Part shown: positions 10,617-20,680 of the stretch, piece after piece | How positions within the stretch are numbered: the stretch's first letter is position 1 | Layout of the letters: each line of letters opens with the position of its first letter | Assembly: GCA_028335825.1 (NCBI GenBank) | Contig: JAIOKI010000010.1 | Location: 372,001 to 436,000 of the forward strand | Source of the DNA: Nosema muscidifuracis | Lineage: Eukaryota > Microsporidia > Nosematidae | Reading direction: 5' to 3' | DNA length: 64,000 nucleotides | Notes under the pieces: generated by a model | What the model was told of the DNA's origin: nothing | Seen by the model: only the letters and a program-made list of their open reading frames with translations | Databases searched by the model: none | Position numbers and translations under genes: made by a program

Positions 10617-11648
10617 ATGATAGAATACGATAAACCCTTCAAACATATTTTAATAGACAATTTCTTGTCACCAGATGATTTTAAAAAAATAGAAGATATT
10701 TATAAATCAAACAGGTTTAACTTAAAATACACAGATTTATTTAAATTTCTTCAAACAGATGAATTAGTAAACGAAAAAGATTTAAATTTTTTTAAAACAG
10801 AATTGGGTAAAATTTTTAATACAATAACTGATACTAAAGACACTTTTTATACTATATTTGCATCTTATTACAGAAAAGGAGATTATTTATCATGTCATGA
10901 TGATATGGTAGATGGAAGAATGTATGCTTTTACTTATTATTTATCAGATTTTGATTCTGGTGATCTTGTATTAATTAATAACGAAGGTACTAAAGAAGTA
11001 AAAAGAATTAATGTAAAAAAAAATAGACTTGTAATATTCAAAGTATCTGATATTTCTTGGCATGAAGTTGATATTTGTAATAGTGATGGAAGAATGGCTA
11101 TAACAGGTTGGCTTAATAATCAAAGTACATTTACTTTAAAAAAATATTCTAATAAATATACACTACCAGAAAATATAGAATTCGTAGATTTCGAATTAGA
11201 CATATCAGAAAATATTTTAGAAATTGAAGGATTAGAATATAATTTTAATTATATAGATAAGAATATTAATAATATATTATCAATGAGACGAGTTATTAAT
11301 TTAAATCTTGAAACTTATATAGCTTTAAATATTCCTTATTATGAATTAATTTATATAAATAGTTGTTTAATAGAATATAATAGTTACATTCTACTTAATG
11401 ATATTACTAATCTTTTAGAAGGTGATCTTTTAGATATTTTTATAATTGCTTGTGATTTAGAACAAGAAGGTAATATAAAAATTATAAGTGAAGAAGGAGA
11501 ACTTGTTCAAACATTAGATATTAAAAAAAATGTCATGTACGTTGTGAAAAGAGAAAATATGAAATATTTTATAGAACGTGCTGTTTGTAAGGAATCTTAT
11601 TATTTAGTACATATGATTTATAGAAATTTGAAAAAAAAGTTAAAATAA
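10617..11648 (+). CDS. TPA1/OGFOD1-type 2-oxoglutarate Fe(II) prolyl hydroxylase
   Basis: 343 aa. The N-terminal half is a double-stranded beta-helix dioxygenase: iron ligands H94 and D96 (in CHDDMVDGR), H149 (SWHEV) and the 2-oxoglutarate-binding R159 (GRMAITGW). This layout and the FxxIxDFL-like N-terminus match Tpa1/Ofd1/OGFOD1, which hydroxylates a proline of ribosomal protein S23 and affects translation termination. The C-terminal half resembles the second, non-catalytic barrel but is much shorter than in yeast (Tpa1 is about 640 aa). CCC at 10613-10615 precedes the ATG. Confidence 0.8.
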   Translation: MIEYDKPFKHILIDNFLSPDDFKKIEDIYKSNRFNLKYTDLFKFLQTDELVNEKDLNFFKTELGKIFNTITDTKDTFYTIFASYYRKGDYLSCHDDMVDGRMYAFTYYLSDFDSGDLVLINNEGTKEVKRINVKKNRLVIFKVSDISWHEVDICNSDGRMAITGWLNNQSTFTLKKYSNKYTLPENIEFVDFELDISENILEIEGLEYNFNYIDKNINNILSMRRVINLNLETYIALNIPYYELIYINSCLIEYNSYILLNDITNLLEGDLLDIFIIACDLEQEGNIKIISEEGELVQTLDIKKNVMYVVKRENMKYFIERAVCKESYYLVHMIYRNLKKKLK

Positions 11649-11669
11649 ATTTATTCTTTAAATATTTGC

Positions 11670-12041
11670 TTAGTGATGTTTTGGAACATATCCATCTACT
11701 GCCATATTTCTAGTACATTTGGGTAATTCTATAATTTTATTATTAAATCTATCATCTATTAACAATTGACATCCTAACCTACTGGTACTTCTTAAACCAA
11801 AAGCTTGATCAAGTAAATCGTATTCTTTATCGGAAGGAGTTCCCATTTTTTCATATAAATCTTTATCTAATATAACATGACAAGTAGAACATGCAAGTGA
11901 TCCTTCACAAGCACCCTCTAAATTAATATTATTATCATGCGCTACTTCTAAAATTGTTTTATTATAATCAGCTACTACTGGAATAAGATCTTTTAACGTT
12001 TTAAAAAAGAATTTAGCTTTTTTTATTATATTAGTTCCCAT
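11670..12041 (-). CDS. YAH1: Adrenodoxin-type [2Fe-2S] ferredoxin, mitosomal
   Basis: 123 aa electron carrier for Fe-S cluster assembly. The four cluster cysteines are in the CX5CX2C...C pattern at C45, C51, C54 and C91 (CEGSLACSTC, then LGCQL), followed by the adrenodoxin-type LPKCTRNMAVDGYVPKHH tail. The short basic N-terminus (TNIIKKAKFFFK) could be a mitosome-targeting signal. In microsporidia this protein is expected in the mitosome with Nfs1/Isu1, none of which is in the window. CCC at 12048-12050 (plus-strand GGG) marks the start. It is divergent from IWS1 with 37 bp between the two start codons. Confidence 0.92.
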   Translation of the reverse strand: MGTNIIKKAKFFFKTLKDLIPVVADYNKTILEVAHDNNINLEGACEGSLACSTCHVILDKDLYEKMGTPSDKEYDLLDQAFGLRSTSRLGCQLLIDDRFNNKIIELPKCTRNMAVDGYVPKHH

Positions 12042-12078
12042 TGAGAAGGGTCTTAAAAAATTATTAATTGTTTAACCC

Positions 12079-12513
12079 ATGAATGAAGAAATTCTAGATC
12101 CAGCTAAAAAAATAAAAGGTGAATTATTAGCAGCTGTTTTACAAGATAATATTAATAATAAAAATAATCAACCTGCTATGAACAAATTAGAAAATCTTGA
12201 TTTATTTATAAATTCTTTACTTAATAAAGATTTACAAGGAAATTTATTACATGAAAATATTCTTGAAGTAGTTAGAAAATGGCTTGAACCTCTTCCTGAT
12301 AAATCTCTCCCAAATATTAAAATAAAAAAAGGTCTTTTAGAGGTATTAAAAAATCTAAGCATAAATAAGTCTCTACTTTTAGAAAGTAAAGTAGGAGTAA
12401 TTATACATTTTTATATGATCAATCCTGAAGAATCTAAAGAAATTAGAAATATGGCTAAAGAAGTTGTTTATAATTGGTTAAATAGAGTTACAAAAGATGA
12501 TGAAGATGAATAA
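12079..12513 (+). CDS. IWS1: IWS1/SPN1 transcription elongation factor core
   Basis: 144 aa, reduced to the TFIIS-N-like helical core of Iws1/Spn1, which binds Spt6 and elongating RNA polymerase II. Recognised by the LPNIKIKKGLLEVLKNLSI segment (residues 77-95) and the final NMAKEVVYNWLNRV helix. The long acidic arms found in yeast are absent apart from a short DDEDE end. CCC abuts the ATG (12076-12078). It shares a 37-bp divergent promoter region with the ferredoxin gene, and its 3' end faces SMC4. Confidence 0.85.
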   Translation: MNEEILDPAKKIKGELLAAVLQDNINNKNNQPAMNKLENLDLFINSLLNKDLQGNLLHENILEVVRKWLEPLPDKSLPNIKIKKGLLEVLKNLSINKSLLLESKVGVIIHFYMINPEESKEIRNMAKEVVYNWLNRVTKDDEDE

Positions 12514-12884
12514 AATACGAAATATATATGTTTTGTATTTTAATGAACATGATTAATTTTATGATAAATATAATTTTTAATATGATAAATATAATCTATT
12601 TTAGGTAAATATAATCTTTTTTTGATAAATATAATCTTTTTTTGATAAATATAATCTTTTTTTGATAATTATGATCTATTTTTAATAAATATAATTCTTA
12701 ATATGATAAACATAATCTATTTTAAGATAATTAAATATGACAATGAAACATAATCTTTAATATGATAAACATAATCTTTAAGACAATAAACATAATCCAT
12801 TTTATGATAATCATTAATATGATAATCTATTTTATGATAATTTTTAATATGATAAATATAATATATTTTAAGATAAGAATACAT
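12514..12884. repeat. Convergent spacer of gataaatataatc repeats
   Basis: Between the 3' ends of IWS1 and SMC4. Many degenerate copies of gataaatataatcttttttt (18-20 bp) fill the interval. No gene is seen. Confidence 0.75.
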
Positions 12885-15800
12885 TTATTGAGACTTTACT
12901 AACTTCTTCTTAATTTCATCAACATTTATCATCAAAAATTTAGAAATATTATTCACCTTGTAAACTCCCAATACTGAATTACTAATCTCAAACATATCAT
13001 TTCTTAAACTTATTACAATAAATTGAGAACTCTTAGCCATTTCTTTAATATATCCAGATATTATACTTACATTTCTAAAATCTAAAGCTGCATCAATCTC
13101 ATCCATTACATAAAAAGGAGAAGGTTTATATTTATGAAGTGCAAATATTAATGATAAACTACTTAAAGTTTTCTCCCCTCCACTTAAATTACTTACATTT
13201 TTCCAACATTTTTTAGGTGGCATTACAGCTAATTTAATTCCATCTGAAAAAGGATCAAGATAATCGATAAGTTCTAACTCAGCATTTCCACCAAATGTTA
13301 ATTTCTTATAAATTTCTTTTAAATATAAATTTACTTTAGATAAACCTTCAATAAATTCATCATATCTCTTCTTTTTTAATCTTTCAGCTTCATTCTTCTT
13401 ATTTTCATACCTGCAAATTTGTATGTCATATTCATTTTTAGCCTTTTCATAAGATTCTTTACTTTTTTCATATTCTTCAAAAATAACTAAATCTACTTCT
13501 TTCTTACCAAATTCATCATTAAATTTCTTTGATTTTTTCTCTAATTTCTTTTTAAAATCTTCAATATCATTATCAGATAAATTCTTCAATTCAATATCAG
13601 ATAGATTGTCATTATTAAATTTCTTTGATTTCTTTTTATCATTATCAGCCAATCTGTCATCATTAAATTTCTTTGATTTCTTTTTATCATTATCAGATAA
13701 ATCGTCATTATTAAATTTCTTTTTATCATTATCAGATAAATCGTCATTATTAAATTTCTTTTTGTCATCATTAGAAAATATTTCTTCTCCATTTTTTAAA
13801 TTAAGTATTTTACAATTTGTAATTATTTCTTCAGAAATCATTTTTATATTTTCAATCTCTAAATCAATCTTATTAGAAATATCATTTATATTTTCTAATA
13901 AATCATCAAGTTGATTTTTTAAATCAACTTCTAAATGATATTCTTTACCCATCTTCTTTTTTAAAGATGTCAAATTCTTTTGAATTTCTGTAAAATCATT
14001 TGATAATTCGTTATATAAATCTTCTTCTTGATCTAAATTTCTTTTTACATCAGTTAAATCTTTAATATCAATTTTACAAAGTTCTTCAAATTTATTTTCT
14101 ATCTCTTTTTCAATTTCTTCATATGAATCAATCTTTTCACTTAAAATTATTTTTATTTCGTGATTTCTACCTTCTAAAATCTCAATCTTTTCATTAATTA
14201 TTCTTAATTCATTACTTAATGATGTATTATAAAACTTCTCTAAATTGGCTTTACAATTATTAATATCTTCTTTTACTTTAGAAATTTCATCTTCATATGA
14301 AATTACTTGAATACTACTTTTTAATAATTTTATCTTATTTTTTACTTCTTTCAATAATTCATCTTTTTCTTTTAAAACTTTTTTAACATTTACTTGATTT
14401 TCATATTCTTTAATAAGATTTAAATCTTTGAGTTTTTGTTCTTTTAAAATTGTCATTTTATTCATTGCCTTTTCAATATCTTCATATCTTTTTACTTTCT
14501 CATGATATTTACCACCTGTCATTATTCCACTCTTTTCAATTAATTTTCCATCTAAAGTTACTACTCTTTTTCTAATTTTACCAAATGCATGACTTTGAGC
14601 TTTATCTAAATTATCAGCTAATAAAGTATCTGTCAAACTAAAATAAAAACATTTCTTATATTTTTTATCAGATTTTATAAATTCAAACATATATGGAAGA
14701 CTTTGATTTTCAAGTTTAGGAATTTCTTGAATTTTATCTAAGATTATAAAAGTAGATCTAGGTAAATTATTCTTTTTGATTACTTCTATACACTTTTCAG
14801 CTGTCTGAGTAGTATCAACAACTATATTATTAAGTCTAGTACAAGAAATTTTTAGAGGTAATTCATATTTTGGTTCAACTTCTCCAATATCTTTTAATCT
14901 TCCTATAACTCCTTTAATTTTAGATAAATGATTAAAAATTTCTTTTTCTTTTTTATCATTTTCTTCTCTTTGATATACTTCATTATATCTAGTTTTTCTC
15001 TTTTGTAATTCGGATTGAGTTTTCTCAATATCAATTTCTAATTCTCTTAATTCTTTTTGAATTTGATCTTTATTGAGATATTTGACATTTTCACAATTTT
15101 TTAATTTATTTTTTAGGTTGATTATTTCATTATTAAAAATCAATTCTTGTTCTTCATTATATTTAATTTCCATATTTTTTTGAGAATTCTTTTGATTTTG
15201 TTCTGATTTTTTATTAAGTAATTCAATTAGCTTATCTTCATTTTCTTTCAATTTTTTTGCATCAGATTTACATTTAAAATTAATATTTTTTTCTTCTTCA
15301 GAGAGCTGGTTTTTAATTTTTAATCTGTCTTCGTTTAATTTCTTTAAATCATTTTCATTATCACTTAATTCTTTTTTTAATATTTTATTTTCCTTAATTT
15401 TCATCTCTGATTTTGACTTAATGCTATTTAAATCATTTTTCAAATTTTTAATTTGCTTCTCTAATTTATTTTTAAATTCTTTCTGAATATGATTATTTCT
15501 TTCAAGTTTTTTATATTCCCTTTTAATATTTAAATATTCTTCTTCTTTATCTTTTAATAATTTTCTTATTGAATTATGTTCAGATTCCATTGATTCTAAT
15601 AAATCTTTATTCTCAATATTTAAATTTTTTAATTCATTAATTTTATTTTCAATTTCTTTTTTCTTTTCTTCTTTTTTATGCAGATTTCTTGATAAAATTT
15701 CTTTATTTATAATTTTAAATTCTTTCAAATATTCATTATACTTAATTTTATTAATTAAAATTTCTTCATTTTGTTTCTTTAATTCACTTATATGATCAAA

Positions 15801-16373
15801 CTCAGTTTTTAAAAATTTTACATTATTTTGTATAGTAATATTATCTTCTTCCATTGCTTTTGCTTCTTCAGTAAATTTATCAATTTGTGTTTTATACTTA
15901 CTAGTTCCAATAATATCTTCAAGAAATTCCAATAGTCCTTCTTTAGGTTTCAACATAGCAATTCCTTCAATTTCACCTTGTAAAATAAGAAATCTATTAT
16001 GTTCCATATCTACTCCTTCATTCATCATCATAGTAATAAGATCACTGTTAGATATTTCTTTTCCATTACAATAATATTTTGTACTTTTATTAATATTAAT
16101 TTCTCTCTTTATTTTAAATTTATTAAATGCTAATTCAACAAAACAACTTGTTTCTTTTGTACCATCATTATATATTAAATCAGTTAATTGTGTATGTCTC
16201 ATCTTTTTAGCACGAAATCCAAGTACAAATAAAATACTATCAATTATGTTACTTTTTCCACTTCCATTTGGTCCAACTATAGCTGTAAATAATTTATCAA
16301 TTTTAGAAATATAGTGAAGTCCTTTGTAACTTTTAAAATTTTTCATTGTTATTGATTCTAAGATTAATCTCAT
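12885..16373 (-). CDS. SMC4: Condensin subunit SMC4
   Basis: 1162 aa ATPase of condensin, for mitotic chromosome compaction. Walker A GPNGSGKS at 34-41, NFKSYKG N-terminus and the ILQGEIEGIA block are SMC4-like; then a coiled coil, a hinge near 480-610 (GRLKDIGEVEPKYELPL), a second coil, the ABC signature LSGGEK (1063-1068), Walker B MDEIDAALD (1090-1098) and SLRNDMFE, which separates SMC4 from SMC1-3. It is shorter than yeast Smc4 (about 1418 aa). The C-terminal coil contains an in-frame repeat (FNNDDLSDNDKKKSKK-like, 13600-13780) that should interrupt heptads. CCC lies 8 bases before the ATG. Confidence 0.95.
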   Translation of the reverse strand: MRLILESITMKNFKSYKGLHYISKIDKLFTAIVGPNGSGKSNIIDSILFVLGFRAKKMRHTQLTDLIYNDGTKETSCFVELAFNKFKIKREININKSTKYYCNGKEISNSDLITMMMNEGVDMEHNRFLILQGEIEGIAMLKPKEGLLEFLEDIIGTSKYKTQIDKFTEEAKAMEEDNITIQNNVKFLKTEFDHISELKKQNEEILINKIKYNEYLKEFKIINKEILSRNLHKKEEKKKEIENKINELKNLNIENKDLLESMESEHNSIRKLLKDKEEEYLNIKREYKKLERNNHIQKEFKNKLEKQIKNLKNDLNSIKSKSEMKIKENKILKKELSDNENDLKKLNEDRLKIKNQLSEEEKNINFKCKSDAKKLKENEDKLIELLNKKSEQNQKNSQKNMEIKYNEEQELIFNNEIINLKNKLKNCENVKYLNKDQIQKELRELEIDIEKTQSELQKRKTRYNEVYQREENDKKEKEIFNHLSKIKGVIGRLKDIGEVEPKYELPLKISCTRLNNIVVDTTQTAEKCIEVIKKNNLPRSTFIILDKIQEIPKLENQSLPYMFEFIKSDKKYKKCFYFSLTDTLLADNLDKAQSHAFGKIRKRVVTLDGKLIEKSGIMTGGKYHEKVKRYEDIEKAMNKMTILKEQKLKDLNLIKEYENQVNVKKVLKEKDELLKEVKNKIKLLKSSIQVISYEDEISKVKEDINNCKANLEKFYNTSLSNELRIINEKIEILEGRNHEIKIILSEKIDSYEEIEKEIENKFEELCKIDIKDLTDVKRNLDQEEDLYNELSNDFTEIQKNLTSLKKKMGKEYHLEVDLKNQLDDLLENINDISNKIDLEIENIKMISEEIITNCKILNLKNGEEIFSNDDKKKFNNDDLSDNDKKKFNNDDLSDNDKKKSKKFNDDRLADNDKKKSKKFNNDNLSDIELKNLSDNDIEDFKKKLEKKSKKFNDEFGKKEVDLVIFEEYEKSKESYEKAKNEYDIQICRYENKKNEAERLKKKRYDEFIEGLSKVNLYLKEIYKKLTFGGNAELELIDYLDPFSDGIKLAVMPPKKCWKNVSNLSGGEKTLSSLSLIFALHKYKPSPFYVMDEIDAALDFRNVSIISGYIKEMAKSSQFIVISLRNDMFEISNSVLGVYKVNNISKFLMINVDEIKKKLVKSQ

Positions 16374-16633
16374 AATTTCAAGGGCTTTAAATTTTAAATT
16401 TCAAATAGAAAATTAAAAATTTATTGATAGGTAAATTACAATCTTACAGAAAAGGTAATATTAAATAACTACTTTAATATGTAATATAAACTAATTAAGT
16501 ATTATTATAATTGAAAACCTATCAACCGTTTAATTTAAATATAAGTATAAAAATATTTAAGACTAAATTTTTATAAGAAACAACTTTTATTGAGAAATCT
16601 ATAAAAAAGTTCAAGAAAAAATTTAATGATTAA
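16374..16633. other. Spacer between SMC4 start and tRNA-Gly
   Basis: AT-rich, no gene or clear repeat. Holds the CCC start motif of SMC4 (plus-strand GGG 16382-16384). Confidence 0.5.
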
Positions 16634-16704
16634 GTGTTAATGGTCAAGTGGTATGACAACAGCCTTCCAAGCTGTTAGCCCGGGTTCGATTCCCGGTTGA
16701 CGCA
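16634..16704 (+). tRNA. tRNA-Gly (anticodon TCC)
   Basis: 71 nt cloverleaf without intron. Acceptor stem GTGTTAA/TTGACGC with two G-T pairs, discriminator A; three-pair D stem GTC/GAC; anticodon stem ACAGC/GCTGT with loop CTTCCAA; T arm CCGGG-TTCGATT-CCCGG. Anticodon TCC reads GGA, the common Gly codon in this AT-rich genome. The genomic sequence has no encoded CCA. Confidence 0.95.
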
Positions 16705-17035
16705 AAACTTTTTTTACAGAAAAAATTAATTAATAAAATATATTTACAAAATCACTAATAGGATATTTATAAAAGATTAATATACAAATATATTTATAAA
16801 AATTAATATAAATCTATTTATAAAATTAATCTACAAATCTATTCATAAAAATTAATATATAAGATATTTACAAAAGATTAATATAAAATCTATTTATAAA
16901 AAATTAATATATAGGATATTCATAAAAAATTAATATATAAGATATTTAAAAAATAGATAATTTAAACTAACTTAATATTTTTATCATACTGAGAATATAC
17001 TTTTTTTTTAGTTAAAAAATAAATTAAATATCAAG
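16705..17035. repeat. Degenerate repeats between tRNA-Gly and aquaporin
   Basis: A run of about 35-bp units of the type aaaaattaatatataggatattta fills the interval. No gene is seen. Confidence 0.6.
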
Positions 17036-17785
17036 CTAAAACAGTTTATATAATACAAAAGCTTGTAAACATCCACCTACTAAACCACCAGAAAATTGTG
17101 CTAGAAGATAAACCCACCAATTAGTCCAAGTTCCAGACAATATCATAGGAGATAGAACTATACCTGGATTAAATGCACCACCTGAATTACCAATACCGAG
17201 AAAAGCAAGAAAACCAAGTGTAAAACCAATAGCGATTGGTGCAGAAATTTTTCTTCCTGATGCAAGTTCTTCATCGGGGTCTAATTGTTCATCATTCTCA
17301 TCTTTAGGTGGTGAATAAGGATTAACACCAACAGCAAACACAATATATACAAGAATAGCTGTAAGAATAAACTCTGCAACAAAAAGACTACCTATTGATA
17401 ATTCCGCCTCTTGTTTTTTTGGTCTAGCTATGTCTAATTTTTCACTGTATTTTCCAGGAAGTACTGCAACAGAAGCAAGGCCTGCAAGTATAAATCCTAC
17501 TATTTGAAATAAAATATAGAAGATACCTGAAAAAGCAGAGATTTTTCTAGTACATATTGCAGTAAATGTTATAGCTGGATTAAAATGTGCTACTGTTATA
17601 TCACAGAATGAATATATTATAGCCACTCCACTTAAACCAATTGTCAATCCAACTATAACTGGAGCTGCAACTTGTGATGTCTGTACTGATCCAATAATTG
17701 ATGTGTAAACTGAGAATCCGAAAATAAAAGATGCAAATAATTCTCCTACACAACTTTGTAAAAATTGAATGACCCTGTTTACCAT
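17036..17785 (-). CDS. Aquaporin (MIP family)
   Basis: 249 aa, six hydrophobic segments. The first half-helix has the standard HFNPAITF (NPA 69-71). The second reads GGAFNPGIVLSP: NPG (206-208) in place of NPA, and the arginine that normally follows, a key part of the aromatic/arginine selectivity filter, is Ile209. Aquaporins are needed for water entry during spore germination in microsporidia. The loop at 155-178 is unusually acidic. No CCC/GGG lies upstream of the ATG (a GGG lies inside codons 4-5), unlike most genes here; no better start is available. Confidence 0.9.
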   Translation of the reverse strand: MVNRVIQFLQSCVGELFASFIFGFSVYTSIIGSVQTSQVAAPVIVGLTIGLSGVAIIYSFCDITVAHFNPAITFTAICTRKISAFSGIFYILFQIVGFILAGLASVAVLPGKYSEKLDIARPKKQEAELSIGSLFVAEFILTAILVYIVFAVGVNPYSPPKDENDEQLDPDEELASGRKISAPIAIGFTLGFLAFLGIGNSGGAFNPGIVLSPMILSGTWTNWWVYLLAQFSGGLVGGCLQAFVLYKLF

Positions 17786-19435
17786 TTTGTTTATTAATAA
17801 TTTAAATTTTTATATGATAATTTTATGTTATTTGTTTGTTGAATGGATTAAACAAAGCATTTTTAAAGTTAATTAGATTTATTTAATTAGATAAAAATTT
17901 TATAAAATATATTTAGATTATGTCATATAAAAACATTGATATGATTGAAAGATTTTTTAATATTGTTTATATGATTAATATTTGTTATAAAAAAGCTTAT
18001 TAATTTTTTAGTCTTAATATTTGTTATAAAAAGCTTATTAAATTTTTTTAGTCTTAATATTTGTAATAAAAAAGCTTATTAATTTTTTTAATCTTAATAT
18101 TTGTTATAAAAAAGCTTATTAATTTTTTAGTCTTAATATTTATTATAAAAAGCTTATTAATTTTTTTAGTCTTAATATTTGTAATAAAAAAATCTTATTA
18201 AATTTAATTAAGCTAACCTTAATCTTATAAGAAAATATTATTCTAGAGATTATTTTTTATGTTACCATTATCAGAGTTAGAATAATAGAAAAAAATATGA
18301 AAATGATAAAAATTAAATAATTTCTATCTATCATTATTTCTAAATTAAGTTTTTATATTTAAAAATAAAAGTCTTAATTCTAAAAATTAATTAAATCTAA
18401 TACATTTATGCATGTTCTTATTATTTTAAAATTTTACTTAAATTAAAAAAGGAATCTTTATGGTATCATAAAGTGATATAAAAGAATTAAATCTAATTAT
18501 TTTTTTATCATTTTTCAATGAATGATCATTATCTATAATCTTACCTTAGAGCACAGCTTAACAACATTCTCAATAACAGCACCCTCTTCCATGTGTCTTC
18601 ACTGATGATCAAAAAAAATATTTTCAACATTCTGTGTGTATGCCTAGAGACAAAAATAACTTACATATTTTTTTAATAAGTATTTACTAAGCCATCTTAT
18701 ATCATTACAAAAGGAATCATCTTAGTCTTACATTTGTTAACACTTACAGGTTTTTAGTTAATAAATATTTCTTTGTTTTCTCTAAATATACAGTTATAGA
18801 TTTTATTAATAACTACAATATCATATTATTGTATTATATATTGATTCTTTTATTTACATTAATTTTTAATCTAAAAAATTCAAAAATTAAATACGTCATC
18901 TGAAATAGAACATTTTGACTATAAAGATATTATAAGAATTTGCTAAAAGAAATTTGATATGTGTGTATTTGTTCTTTAGAACAAGAGATGTTCCTTAATA
19001 GCATATCATTATTTAATTTAATTTAAAAAGATATGATATAATATTATTCATCTAATAAATATAAATTAATATTATTTAATTTAATATTATTCATCTATTA
19101 GCTATAAATTAATATTATTTATCTATTAATTATAAATTAAAATTATTTATCTATTAATTATAAATTAAAATTATTCATCCATTAATTATAAATTAAAATT
19201 CTCCTCTATCAAATATAAATTTCTCCTCTATTAAATATAAATTATTCTATATTAAATATAAATTTTTCTTTTTATTAAATTTCTCCTTTATATCAAATTT
19301 TTCCTTTATAATAATAAATTTAAATGAAAGTTAGAATATCTTAAATTTTTATATATATTTTCTATAATATTTTAAATATTAATAATTCTCCTGAATACAA
19401 AAAAATTTCTTATTAATTTACCCTCTCCAAGCTTT
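17786..19435. other. 1.65-kb spacer with tandem array and a GC-richer island
   Basis: A 39-41-bp array with the core cttaatatttgttataaaaa runs from about 17985 to 18190, five copies. At 18530-18660 the base composition rises and the sequence looks non-random (see findings). A second less AT-rich patch lies at 18890-19010. From 19050 to 19320 there are short aaattaaaattattcatc repeats. No intact gene was found on either strand. Confidence 0.6.
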
Positions 19436-20404
19436 ATGAAAGACATAAGAATTCTCCTTTTAGAAATAATCAACCCTTGTGCATTCTACATGTTTTTTAT
19501 AGTACAAAACTATCTAGTAAAAATATCTAATGTATTATTAATTAGTATAAGTACATTTGTACCTGCATCTATATATACAGTTCTTAAATGTGGAAGATTA
19601 TTCGACTCTTCAAAAATATCTTTTAAAAAGATATTTTTTGGCTTATTATTTGGATTAATAGATTTTGTTATTATGTATATGTTTCTAAATATAATGAAAT
19701 ATAATTCTACATTTGTAGTTTTAGCTTTATCCATAATTCCATTTATAGTATTCAATCAGCTTAATACACTTCCAGAATTATTAACAAATGCTTGTACTTT
19801 GACAGTTATTTATTCTTTAATCAAAACAACTTGTTTTTTTGAATTATTTGGATTCCAGCCCAGTTTAATTTTAGGTAATACAGATTCAGATACAAGTACA
19901 ATTCATTTTTCATTGGTATCTATAATAGGAGCAATAAGATTATTTTTAAATTCTTATTTGTTTGATAATGAAGAATATGCTGATATTAAAGGATGGAATA
20001 TATTTTTATTTTCTATATTCTCGATCATTTATCTATACATAGATGAATATAGTCTATCTGCAGAAACTGAAATTATCAAATCAAATATTCCATTAGCCAT
20101 TTTAGTTATATTTAGTTTTACATTTTGGTTATTTACTTTAGATACTTTATCTATTAATTTATGTAGGAATTATTTTTTAGTATGTTTATTAATTTGTATA
20201 TTTTATTTTTCATTTCCATTAATAAAATTATGGAAAGTAACAAGAACAGAATATGCTTTATACAGTCTTCATTTATGGATTTGTGGATTTATTTTATTAA
20301 TATTTATTATAGGATTATCTAAAAGAACTCCTATTAATTTACAAGGATTTTTTGAAGAAGATACAGAAATTAATAATGAAGATTTAGAAACACTTTGGGT
20401 ATAA
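19436..20404 (+). CDS. Multipass membrane protein, unassigned (transporter-like)
   Basis: 322 aa with about nine to ten hydrophobic segments spread over nearly the whole length and a short acidic C-terminal tail (EEDTEINNEDLETLWV). The spacing and a NSTFVVLALSIIPFIVF segment recall drug/metabolite-type nucleotide-sugar transporters, but no diagnostic motif is visible, so no function is given. Start at ATG 19436; CCC at 19421-19423 lies 12 bases upstream. Confidence 0.7.
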   Translation: MKDIRILLLEIINPCAFYMFFIVQNYLVKISNVLLISISTFVPASIYTVLKCGRLFDSSKISFKKIFFGLLFGLIDFVIMYMFLNIMKYNSTFVVLALSIIPFIVFNQLNTLPELLTNACTLTVIYSLIKTTCFFELFGFQPSLILGNTDSDTSTIHFSLVSIIGAIRLFLNSYLFDNEEYADIKGWNIFLFSIFSIIYLYIDEYSLSAETEIIKSNIPLAILVIFSFTFWLFTLDTLSINLCRNYFLVCLLICIFYFSFPLIKLWKVTRTEYALYSLHLWICGFILLIFIIGLSKRTPINLQGFFEEDTEINNEDLETLWV

Positions 20405-20680
20405 ATATTTGTATTAAAAATAATTAGAGATTAGTATATTAAAATAATTATATATTTGTATATTAAAATAGTTAGAGATTAATATATTAAAATAGTTAGA
20501 GATTAATATATTAAAATAGTTAGAGATTTACAAATATTTCATTACAGATTTGTATATTAAAATAATTGATTTACAAATATTTAATTACAGATTTATATAT
20601 TGAAATAATTGATTTACAAATATTTAATTACAGATTTATATATTAAAATAATTAATATATTAATTAATAAATATTTAGAA
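20405..20680. repeat. Tandem repeats after the membrane protein gene
   Basis: Degenerate copies of atattaaaatagttagagatta and tttacaaatatttaattacaga fill the stretch. Confidence 0.7.

Noticed and set aside
13586-13914. Open frames on both strands over the SMC4 repeat
   Set aside because: Alternate-frame shadows of the repeat in SMC4.
18530-18665. U1, U6, SRP or RNase P RNA
   Set aside because: Compared by memory with the conserved boxes of each; none fits well enough to name.
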